The position numbers and the translations under genes are program-made. Below are positions 1-5,495 of a stretch of 5,495 nt of DNA, one piece after another; the stretch's first letter is position 1, and every line of letters begins with the position of its first letter. Source of the stretch: Thiolapillus brandeum (lineage in GTDB: Bacteria > Pseudomonadota > Gammaproteobacteria > Chromatiales > Chromatiaceae); the NCBI GenBank assembly GCA_011051425.1, contig DRLF01000216.1, positions 1 through 5,495 on the forward strand. Direction: 5' to 3'. A model generated the notes under the pieces. The model made no database searches and was not told the DNA's origin. It was given only the letters and a program-made list of their open reading frames with translations.

Positions 1-708
1 CGCTTCAACCATCTCTTTGGCCGCGAGGCGGATTTCGAGGAAAAGGCCGGGGCCGCCATGAAGAAGATGGGCAAGAAAAATGCCCGCCTCTATGCCAGTT
101 ACCGTAAAGCCTGGCAGGAACAGGGAGATGACGAGGCCCTGGCCGCAGCCCGGGCGCTCCTCGAATCCCAGCAGAACATCAACCTCAATGACCGCGACCG
201 CCTGTTCGGCTACCTGGAAGGCGGCGGCAAGGTCATCCTGCCCGAGCCTCAGGCGCTACTCACCAAGGCCAGCAAGATGCCCGGCCTGGACGGGCAGAAG
301 ATGTCCAAGTCCTATGGCAATACCATTCCCCTGAATGCCAAACCGGAGCAGGTGGAGCAGCAGTTGCGTACCATGCCTACGGATCCTGCCCGGGTGCGGC
401 GTACGGATCCCGGCGATCCGGCCAAGTGTCCCGTGTGGGAGTTCCACCAGGTCTATTCCGATGACAGTGTGAAGAACTGGGTGCAGGAAGGCTGCCGCAG
501 CGCGGGTATAGGTTGCATCGAATGCAAACAGCCCGTCATCGATGCCGTGCTGGCCGAACTCAGGCCCATGCAGGCGCGTGCTGCGGAATATGAAAGTGAT
601 CCCGATCTGGTGCGCAATATCATCAACGAAGGTTGCGAGAAAGCCCGTGATGAGGCCCGTGATACCATGGAAGAGGTCCGCCACGTCATGTCTCTGGAAT
701 ATCGATGA
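1..708 (+). CDS. trpS: tryptophanyl-tRNA synthetase, C-terminal part (5' end outside window)
   Basis: Class I aminoacyl-tRNA synthetase that charges tRNA-Trp with tryptophan in the cytoplasm. The reading frame is open from base 1, so the start, the Rossmann fold's HIGH-type motif and most of the tryptophan pocket lie upstream; 235 codons plus the stop are visible. The class I signature KMSKS is at 298-312, within GQKMSKSYGNTIPL, and is followed by the helical anticodon-binding region. Four cysteines (codons at 427, 493, 514 and 523) form C-x21-C-x6-C-x2-C. This is close to the C-x22-C-x6-C-x2-C set that binds a [4Fe-4S] cluster in Thermotoga maritima TrpRS, so cluster binding is inferred here. 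The stretch before KMSKS (about 30-230) is a long charged helical insert; from memory, such inserts occur in the longer proteobacterial TrpRS forms. The TGA stop overlaps the scpA ATG by 4 bp. Identification is secure; only the cluster is uncertain. Confidence 0.96.
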   Translation, partial: RFNHLFGREADFEEKAGAAMKKMGKKNARLYASYRKAWQEQGDDEALAAARALLESQQNINLNDRDRLFGYLEGGGKVILPEPQALLTKASKMPGLDGQKMSKSYGNTIPLNAKPEQVEQQLRTMPTDPARVRRTDPGDPAKCPVWEFHQVYSDDSVKNWVQEGCRSAGIGCIECKQPVIDAVLAELRPMQARAAEYESDPDLVRNIINEGCEKARDEARDTMEEVRHVMSLEYR

Positions 709-1550
709 ATCCGGCCGATACCGCCATACTGAAAGGGTCTGATGCCGAACCTGTTCCCCGGCAGGAAGAGATGCCCTTTGCCGTGGTGGAAGGCCAGCCC
801 CAGTACCAGCTTCCCAAGGATCTGTACATTCCGCCGGACGCGCTGGAGGTGTTCCTGGATGCCTTCGAGGGACCGCTGGATCTGTTGCTGTATCTGATCA
901 AACGCCAGAATCTGGATATTCTCAACATACCGCTGGCGCGCATTACCGAGCAGTACATGGAGTACATCGACCTGATGAAGGAGCTGCGTCTGGAGCTGGC
1001 GGCGGAATACCTGGTCATGGCGGCCATGCTGGCTGAGATAAAGTCGCGCATGCTGCTGCCCCGGCCGGTTTCCGAAGAAGAGGAGGGAGAAGATCCCCGC
1101 GCCGAGCTGATCCGGCGCCTGCAGGAATACGAGCGTTTCAAGCAGGCAGCGGAAGATCTGCACGGCATGCCGCAACTGGGGCGGGATGTGTTTCCTGTGC
1201 GTGTCGAAGTCCCGGACAAGAACATCCGTCAGGAGCCACCCCGCGTGGAGCTGAAGGAACTGCTGCTGGCGCTGCGCGATGTCCTCACACGGGCCGACAT
1301 GTTCAGCAATCACCACATCACCCGGGAACCCCTGTCACTGAGAGAGCGCATGACCCGGGTGCTGGAAGCGGTCAGCGCCGAGCGGTTCATCGATTTTCAC
1401 GAGCTGTTCGACATTACAGAAGGACGTGACGGTGTGGTGGTCACCTTCATGGCCATTCTCGAACTGCTCAAGCAGACCTTGATAGAAATGGTGCAAAGCG
1501 AGACCTTTGGTCCCATCCACGTAAAGGCGCATGGAGTGAGCGAGGCATGA
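705..1550 (+). CDS. scpA: segregation and condensation protein A (SMC kleisin)
   Basis: Kleisin subunit of the bacterial SMC-ScpAB condensin, which bridges the SMC heads and helps organise and segregate the chromosome. The protein has 281 residues. The N-terminal helical domain that contacts the SMC neck carries the family hallmark FEGPLDLLLYLI (residues 54-65), then NLDILNIPLARI and AAEYLVMAAMLAEIKSRMLLP (split here at residue 110). An acidic linker SEEEEGED (123-130) leads to the ScpB-binding middle, and the C-terminal winged helix that binds the SMC head cap is at about 205-275. The chosen ATG overlaps the trpS stop (ATGA) and has only a weak GGA at 696-698. An alternative ATG at 771 (Met23) follows AGGAAGAG (763-770), and the conserved part seems to begin near there, so the true protein may be 259 residues. 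The gene end overlaps scpB by 4 bp, as expected for partners made in matched amounts. Confidence 0.95.
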   Translation: MNPADTAILKGSDAEPVPRQEEMPFAVVEGQPQYQLPKDLYIPPDALEVFLDAFEGPLDLLLYLIKRQNLDILNIPLARITEQYMEYIDLMKELRLELAAEYLVMAAMLAEIKSRMLLPRPVSEEEEGEDPRAELIRRLQEYERFKQAAEDLHGMPQLGRDVFPVRVEVPDKNIRQEPPRVELKELLLALRDVLTRADMFSNHHITREPLSLRERMTRVLEAVSAERFIDFHELFDITEGRDGVVVTFMAILELLKQTLIEMVQSETFGPIHVKAHGVSEA

Positions 1551-2320
1551 ATCCCAGCGACAACCTCAAGCAGATCGTCGAAGCTGCGTTATTGGCGTCA
1601 GGCAAGGCCATGACGCTGGACAAGATCCTCGAACTGTTCGACGAAATGGAACAGCCGGAGAAAAAGGATCTCCGCGCCGTGCTGCAGGAACTGAGTGAAG
1701 ACTATGCCGACCGGGGTATCGAGATCAAGGAAGTGGCGTCCGGCTGGCGCATTCAGGTGAGCCGGGAATGTGCGCCCTGGGTGTCCCGGCTGTGGGAGGA
1801 AAAGCCTGGCCGGTATTCCCGTGCGCTGATGGAAACCCTGGCGCTGATCGCCTACCGCCAGCCCATCACCCGGGGGGAGATCGAAGACATTCGCGGCGTC
1901 AGCGTCAGCACGCATATCATGCGCACCCTGCTGGAGCGCGAATGGGTGCGGGTGGTTGGTCAGCGGGACGTGCCGGGCAAACCTTCGCTGTACGGCACCA
2001 CCCGGGAGTTTCTGGATTACTTCGGGCTCAAATCCCTGGATGAGCTGCCGACACTGGCGGAGATCAGGGATCTGGACGTGATCAATGAAGAACTGAACCT
2101 GCAGGAACCGGATGGCGGTGCTGTGGAGCAGACCACCGACGAACAGAAAGCTTCAGATCAAGAGGAAATGCCGGCACCGGATACTTCGGAAACAACAGGC
2201 GAAGAAAACTCCCGTGAAGAACACGCTTTGGAGCCAGAGCCAGAAACAGAAACAGAAACAGAAACAGAACCGGGAACAATGACTGCAGCAGATATGGATA
2301 CCGATGAAAAACAAACCTGA
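1547..2320 (+). CDS. scpB: segregation and condensation protein B, with acidic C-terminal tail
   Basis: ScpB dimers bind the central part of ScpA in the SMC-ScpAB condensin. The 257-residue protein starts with the usual helix that leads into the first winged helix (LKQIVEAALLASGKAMTLD, residues 7-25). It continues with the family core SRALMETLALIAYRQPITRG (91-110), EIEDIRGVSVS (111-121) and the second winged-helix motif GQRDVPGKPSLYGTT (138-152), ending near LDELPTLAEI. From about residue 186 to the end the chain is low-complexity, acidic and probably disordered, including an ETETETETE run. This makes the protein longer than a minimal ScpB of roughly 180-200 residues. The start ATG overlaps the scpA stop; GGAG (1533-1536) lies 10 bases upstream and GAGG (1542-1545) only 1 base upstream. 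The last 17 bp also encode the start of rluB. Function is secure; the tail's role is unknown. Confidence 0.95.
   Translation: MNPSDNLKQIVEAALLASGKAMTLDKILELFDEMEQPEKKDLRAVLQELSEDYADRGIEIKEVASGWRIQVSRECAPWVSRLWEEKPGRYSRALMETLALIAYRQPITRGEIEDIRGVSVSTHIMRTLLEREWVRVVGQRDVPGKPSLYGTTREFLDYFGLKSLDELPTLAEIRDLDVINEELNLQEPDGGAVEQTTDEQKASDQEEMPAPDTSETTGEENSREEHALEPEPETETETETEPGTMTAADMDTDEKQT
2235..2270 (+). repeat. in-frame hexanucleotide tandem repeat (CAGAAA) in scpB
   Basis: Four perfect CAGAAA units (2241-2264) are flanked by variant units CAGAGC (2235-2240) and CAGAAC (2265-2270). The scpB frame reads them as alternating Thr-Glu within the acidic tail. The unit is six bases, so gain or loss of copies would change the protein by two residues without a frameshift. 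The tract is A-rich compared with its GC-rich surroundings. Confidence 0.85.
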
Positions 2321-3143
2321 AATCCAGGGTGAACGCCTGCAGAAGATGCTGGCAAATGTCGGTATGGGGTCGCGCCGGCAGATCGAAGGCTGGATCCGTG
2401 AAGGCCGGGTACAGGTCAACGGCAAGCCTGCCAAACTGGGCGATCGCGCCACATTGCAGGATCAGATCACCGTGGATGGCCGCCTGGTGTCCGGCAAGAA
2501 ACTGGCCGCCAATGAACGTTTCGTCATCCTGTACAACAAACCGGAAGGGGAACTGGTCACCCGCCACGATCCCGAAGGCCGCAAGACGGTGTTCGAAAAG
2601 CTCCCCCGCCTTCCCCAGGGACGCTGGATTGCGGTGGGCCGTCTGGATGTGAACAGCGCGGGTCTGCTGTTGTTCACCAATGATGGCGAGCTGGCCAACC
2701 GTCTCATGCACCCCAAGCAGCTCATCGAGCGGGAATACGCGGTACGGGTGCATGGCCGCGTCACCGAAGACATGCTCAAACAGCTGGTTCAGGGGGTCGA
2801 ACTTGATGATGGCCCGGCGAGATTCGAGGAAGTCGTGTTCTCCGGTGGCGAGGGCAGCAATCACTGGTATCACGTCGTGCTCATGGAAGGGCGCAAGCGT
2901 GAAGTACGGCGCATGTGGGAAGCGGTAGGCGTGGTGGTCAACCGTCTCAAACGCGTGCGTTTCGGTCCCATCATCCTCAACAGCAAGGTCAAGTCCGGTA
3001 TGTGGCGTGAACTGGAGAAGGATGAACAGAAAGATCTGCTGCGCATCACCGGCTTGAGAGACAAGCGCCGCTGGGGTACGCTCAAACGTCCCGGGTCCCG
3101 CCTGGAAAAGAAATCCCGCCCCTCGCCATGGGCGCGCAAATAG
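2304..3143 (+). CDS. rluB: 23S rRNA pseudouridine(2605) synthase B
   Basis: Converts a uridine in helix 93 of 23S rRNA (2605 in E. coli numbering) to pseudouridine during large-subunit assembly. The 279-residue protein has an N-terminal S4 RNA-binding domain (about 9-65; RLQKMLANVGMGSRRQIEGW, then GRVQVNGKPAKLGDR). It is followed by the RsuA/RluB/E/F-type catalytic domain. The catalytic motif GRLDVNSAGLLLFTNDGELA includes Asp115 as the predicted nucleophile, and NRLMHP and EREYAVRV follow. The later motif GRKREVRRMWEAVG (196-209), the phrase EGELVTRHDPEG and SGGEG-NHWYHV match RluB rather than RluE or RluF as I remember them. After about residue 250 there is a short basic tail rich in Arg and Lys. 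The start lies inside scpB (17-bp overlap) with a weak GGA at 2296-2298. The next Met (2347) would cut into the S4 domain, so 2304 is preferred. Confidence 0.94.
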   Translation: MKNKPEIQGERLQKMLANVGMGSRRQIEGWIREGRVQVNGKPAKLGDRATLQDQITVDGRLVSGKKLAANERFVILYNKPEGELVTRHDPEGRKTVFEKLPRLPQGRWIAVGRLDVNSAGLLLFTNDGELANRLMHPKQLIEREYAVRVHGRVTEDMLKQLVQGVELDDGPARFEEVVFSGGEGSNHWYHVVLMEGRKREVRRMWEAVGVVVNRLKRVRFGPIILNSKVKSGMWRELEKDEQKDLLRITGLRDKRRWGTLKRPGSRLEKKSRPSPWARK

Positions 3144-3196
3144 CTGGTCCAGGGCATCCGAAAACCCGGGCGGGAAAACGGACCACTGTTCTCCAC

Positions 3197-3201
3197 AGGA
3201 G
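3197..3201 (+). promoter_or_regulatory. ribosome binding site for the tandem thioredoxin gene
   Basis: AGGAG lies 5 bases before the ATG at 3207 and continues into a purine-rich GAGAGG. It supports 3207 over the in-frame ATG at 3216. It is stronger than the sites of the three upstream overlapping genes, which fits a gene that starts translation independently. Confidence 0.75.
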
Positions 3202-3206
3202 AGAGG

Positions 3207-4247
3207 ATGAAGAACATGCGTATCTCAATGGCTGTCATTTTGTTGCTTTTCAGCCAGCTTTTGGCCGCTGCGACGGAAGGCGAATTGAGCACAGGCCTGG
3301 TCAATCCCGGCTACCATGAAAAACCGGCCTGGTTCAAAGAGTCCTTTCTCGACCTGAGAGAGGACGTAAAGGAAGCTGCCGCCGGCAACAAGCGGGTGAT
3401 GCTGTATTTCTACCAGGATGGTTGTCCCTACTGCGCCAGGCTGCTCAAGGACAATTTCGGCAATCCCCAAATCGCGGAAAAGACCCGCAGTCACTTCGAT
3501 GTGATTGCCATCAACCTGTGGGGAGACCGGGAGGTAACCGACCTTCAGGGTAAGGTCACCACGGAAAAGCGCTTCGCCGAGTCCCTGAAGGTCCAATATA
3601 CGCCGACGCTGCTGTTTCTCGACGAGCAGGGTAAAGTGGTGGCACGCCTCAACGGTTACTATGAGCCTGACAAGTTCAGCATCGTGCTGGACTATGTCGC
3701 GGGCAAACATGAATCGGAAATGAAGCTTTCCGCCTACTACCGCCAGCGGCTTGCAGGAAAGGCACGGGGCAGGCTGAATAGCGAACCCTTTTTTCTGCCA
3801 CATCCTCTGAAGCTCGCGGACAATCGCCGGCAATCCTGGCGTCCTTTGCTGGTGCTGTTCGAGCAGCCGGACTGCAAACCCTGTGATCAGTTGCATGGAG
3901 ACAGCTTCAGGCGTGAATCTCTGCTGCTTGCGCTGAGTGCTTTCGATATTGCGCAGGTGGACATGAATTCCCGGGAGAAACTGCAGACCCCTGATGGACA
4001 CCTGCTGCCGGCGCAGGATTGGGCGGAGGCCCTGGGCCTGCAATACGCGCCCAGCATGGTGTACTTTGATGCAGAAGGCAGGGAAGTGTTTCGCAGCGAG
4101 GCCTGGCTGAAAACTTTTCATCTGCACGCGGTGCTGGACTATGTGGCAACCGGGGCCTACCTGCATCAGACCAACTTCCAGCGTTTCGTTCAGCACCGGG
4201 CGGATATCCTGCGGGAGAAAGGCTTCGAAGTGGACCTGATGCGATAG
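3207..4247 (+). CDS. periplasmic tandem thioredoxin-fold protein (SoxW-like)
   Basis: Predicted exported thiol-disulfide protein of 346 residues. An N-terminal signal peptide (charged MKNMR, hydrophobic 8-19, likely cut after Ala22 in LLAAA) sends it to the periplasm. Domain 1 (about 62-167) has the redox motif CPYC (Cys73, Cys76) and the cis-proline loop YTPTLLF (Pro133); GYYEP and the ending LDYV resemble SoxW-type thioredoxins. Domain 2 (about 212-316) has CKPC (Cys223, Cys226) and the loop YAPSMVYF (Pro282), also ending in LDYV. CXXC to cis-proline spacing is 60 residues in one and 59 in the other, so the protein looks like an internal duplication with both active sites kept. These four cysteines are the only ones present. 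A charged C-terminal tail ends in FEVDLMR. Substrate and redox partner cannot be read from the sequence: it could be a reductase fed by a DsbD-like protein, or an oxidase or isomerase. A 63-bp gap separates it from rluB, and tamA follows closely on the same strand. Confidence 0.85.
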   Translation: MKNMRISMAVILLLFSQLLAAATEGELSTGLVNPGYHEKPAWFKESFLDLREDVKEAAAGNKRVMLYFYQDGCPYCARLLKDNFGNPQIAEKTRSHFDVIAINLWGDREVTDLQGKVTTEKRFAESLKVQYTPTLLFLDEQGKVVARLNGYYEPDKFSIVLDYVAGKHESEMKLSAYYRQRLAGKARGRLNSEPFFLPHPLKLADNRRQSWRPLLVLFEQPDCKPCDQLHGDSFRRESLLLALSAFDIAQVDMNSREKLQTPDGHLLPAQDWAEALGLQYAPSMVYFDAEGREVFRSEAWLKTFHLHAVLDYVATGAYLHQTNFQRFVQHRADILREKGFEVDLMR

Positions 4248-4275
4248 AATGGTCGGAGGACAGGCGTTTTTTCAG

Positions 4276-4279
4276 GGAG
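4276..4279 (+). promoter_or_regulatory. ribosome binding site deciding the tamA start
   Basis: GGAG, within AGGGAGA (4274-4280), lies 4 bases before the ATG at 4284 and only 1 base before the adjacent in-frame ATG at 4281. The spacing favours 4284. The choice changes the protein by one residue and does not affect the signal peptide. Confidence 0.55.
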
Positions 4280-4283
4280 AATG

Positions 4284-5495
4284 ATGGGCAATTCATTACA
4301 TTTCGACAGGTTCGGTAGAAGCTTCGGCCTTGGTCTGCTCCTGCTGTGTCAGCCGTTCTTCGTGGAACAGGCATTGGCGGATGAGCAGATGCCTGCTGCT
4401 GCAGCGGAAGCTCCGGCAGACAATAAGGCTGCTCCGGCAAAGGCCACAGACAAAGAAGAAGCGGATAAAACGGATGTGGAGGCGGTGCCCGGCAAGGTGC
4501 AGCTGGAAGTGGATATACAGGGCCTCGAAGGGGATATGCTGAAAAATGCCCAAGCGTATCTGGGGCTGCTGCAGAAAAAGGATGACCCGCATCTTACTGA
4601 ACTCTGGGTAAAGCACCTGCACCACAAGGCCGTCGAAGAGATTCGGAAATCCCTGCAGCCATTCGGTTACTACAATGTTCAGGTCGAAGCATCCCTGGAA
4701 AAGCAGGCTGACGGCAAGTGGGTGGCCCGTTACATGGTGGACCCCGGTCCCCGGGTGAAGATCAGCAAGGTGGATCTGCAGTGGTCCGGTGAGGGTGCGG
4801 AAGAACCCGCGCTGCAGGCAGCCGCAAAAGCTTTTCCCGTGAAGGCGGGAGACTTCCTGGACGACGAGGTGTACGACAAGGCAAAGGGGAGCCTGCTCGA
4901 GCTGGCAAACAGCCTGGGCTATCCGGATGCCGAGGCCAAAGTTGCCCGCGTATTGGTCGATCCGGTAAAGAACAGCGCCGCCATCACCCTGCATCTCGAC
5001 ACGGGGCACAAGTACTACATCAGTGATATCCGCCTGCATCAGGACTTCCTTGATCCCGGTTTCGTGCAGCGCTATCTGGTGGACGTGAAACCCGGCGATA
5101 CCTATTCCCAGGCCAACCTGCAGGAGATACAGAAGGACCTCGTCAAGGCCGGCTATTTCTCGCTGGTGGATATACACCCGCGTTTCAACCAGGCCAGTGA
5201 GTACAGGGTGCCTGTAGATGTGAATCTCGAACCGGCCAAGCGCCAGATGTATTCCTTCGGCGTGGGTTATGACACGGATATCGGGTTGAACCTTTCTGCC
5301 AACTGGGCACACCGGCGTATCAACAAGTATGGGCACAAGGCCGATGCGCGTCTCAAGCTGTCCATCGTGCAACTTCTGTTACAGGGCAATTACTGGATTC
5401 CCATTCGTGATCCCCGTACCACCAAGCTGGGCTTTTCTGTGCGGCTGGAGAGCGAAATCCTGGACGACTCGGAACGGGATACACTCGATCTCGAG
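4284..5495 (+). CDS. tamA: translocation and assembly module outer-membrane subunit TamA, N-terminal part
   Basis: Omp85/BamA-family outer-membrane protein; with the inner-membrane-anchored TamB it forms the TAM, linked to assembly of autotransporters and other outer-membrane proteins and to phospholipid transport. The frame stays open to the right edge, showing 404 codons. A signal peptide runs to about Ala32 (VEQALA, then Asp33). Next comes an Ala/Glu/Lys-rich linker (about 33-70). Three POTRA domains follow: about 72-154 (VQLEVDIQGLEGDMLKNA, FGYYNV), 157-239 (KISKVDLQW, ANSLGYPDAEAKV) and 244-317 (YYISDIRL, VKPGDTYSQANL, KAGYFSLVDI). The barrel opens at about 322 with MYSFGVGYDTDIG, as in E. 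coli TamA (GVGYSTDVG), and NKYGHKADARL aligns with its early strands. Most of the roughly 16-strand barrel is missing. Three POTRAs argue against BamA, which has five. tamB often follows tamA but would lie outside. The adjacent ATG at 4281 is an alternative start. Confidence 0.92.
   Translation, partial: MGNSLHFDRFGRSFGLGLLLLCQPFFVEQALADEQMPAAAAEAPADNKAAPAKATDKEEADKTDVEAVPGKVQLEVDIQGLEGDMLKNAQAYLGLLQKKDDPHLTELWVKHLHHKAVEEIRKSLQPFGYYNVQVEASLEKQADGKWVARYMVDPGPRVKISKVDLQWSGEGAEEPALQAAAKAFPVKAGDFLDDEVYDKAKGSLLELANSLGYPDAEAKVARVLVDPVKNSAAITLHLDTGHKYYISDIRLHQDFLDPGFVQRYLVDVKPGDTYSQANLQEIQKDLVKAGYFSLVDIHPRFNQASEYRVPVDVNLEPAKRQMYSFGVGYDTDIGLNLSANWAHRRINKYGHKADARLKLSIVQLLLQGNYWIPIRDPRTTKLGFSVRLESEILDDSERDTLDLE

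Noticed and set aside
378..410. Direct repeat TACGGATCC at 378-386 and 402-410 in trpS.
   Set aside because: A short repeat within conserved coding sequence (two Thr-Asp-Pro stretches), probably chance codon reuse.
3145..3185. Inverted repeat TGGTCC (3145-3150) / GGACCA (3180-3185) around CCCGGGCGGG after rluB, as a possible terminator.
   Set aside because: The stem is only 6 bp with a loop of about 29 bases, the inner palindrome leaves a 2-base loop, and no T-run follows.
3144..3206. Promoter for the thioredoxin gene in the spacer after rluB.
   Set aside because: I found no pair of boxes resembling TTGACA and TATAAT at usual spacing; a promoter may exist but cannot be supported by eye.
3225..4196. 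Long antisense open frame of 323 codons opposite the thioredoxin gene, and similar ones at 453-1316 and 2082-2873.
   Set aside because: Each lies opposite a well-recognised gene in GC-rich DNA, where stop-free antisense frames are common, and none shows recognisable motifs.
4235..4272. T6 run (4267-4272) before tamA as a rho-independent terminator.
   Set aside because: Only a 4-bp CCTG/CAGG pairing can be found upstream, too weak for an intrinsic terminator.
4341..4352. LLLLC in the TamA signal peptide as a lipoprotein lipobox.
   Set aside because: The residue before Cys is Leu rather than Gly, Ala or Ser, and a clear ALA cleavage site lies further on, as expected for an outer-membrane barrel protein.
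4296..5372. Long antisense open frame of 358 codons opposite tamA.
   Set aside because: It is a shadow of the tamA frame: TamA homology is clear on the + strand, and the antisense translation resembles no family I know.

Overview
This is an ordinary-looking chromosomal stretch from a moderately GC-rich gammaproteobacterium. All six genes lie on the + strand and are tightly packed. The proteins are of gammaproteobacterial type: a TrpRS with four cysteines in its C-terminal half, ScpA with an N-terminal leader, RluB, and TamA. The SoxW-like thioredoxin would fit a sulfur-oxidizing lineage such as Chromatiales or Thiotrichales, but that placement is a low-confidence inference.

Positions 1-3143 hold a run of four overlapping housekeeping genes: the 3' part of trpS (tryptophanyl-tRNA synthetase), scpA and scpB (the kleisin and its partner in the SMC condensin complex), and rluB (23S rRNA pseudouridine synthase). 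The junctions are 4-bp ATGA overlaps (trpS/scpA and scpA/scpB) and a 17-bp overlap (scpB/rluB). This points to one transcript with translational coupling.

Positions 3207-5495 hold two envelope genes. The first encodes a secreted protein with two tandem thioredoxin domains, CPYC then CKPC. The second is the 5' part of tamA, the outer-membrane Omp85 subunit of the translocation and assembly module. It runs off the right edge just after its beta-barrel begins. The spacers are short (63 bp before the thioredoxin gene, about 36 bp before tamA), with no convincing terminator or promoter in either, so read-through from the upstream operon is possible.

I see no mobile element, CRISPR array, RNA gene or defence cassette, and no undescribed system. 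The points most worth a second look are the internally duplicated four-cysteine periplasmic thioredoxin, the likely iron-sulfur cysteine signature in TrpRS, the acidic ScpB tail with an in-frame hexanucleotide tandem repeat, and the low-complexity linker ahead of the TamA POTRA domains.
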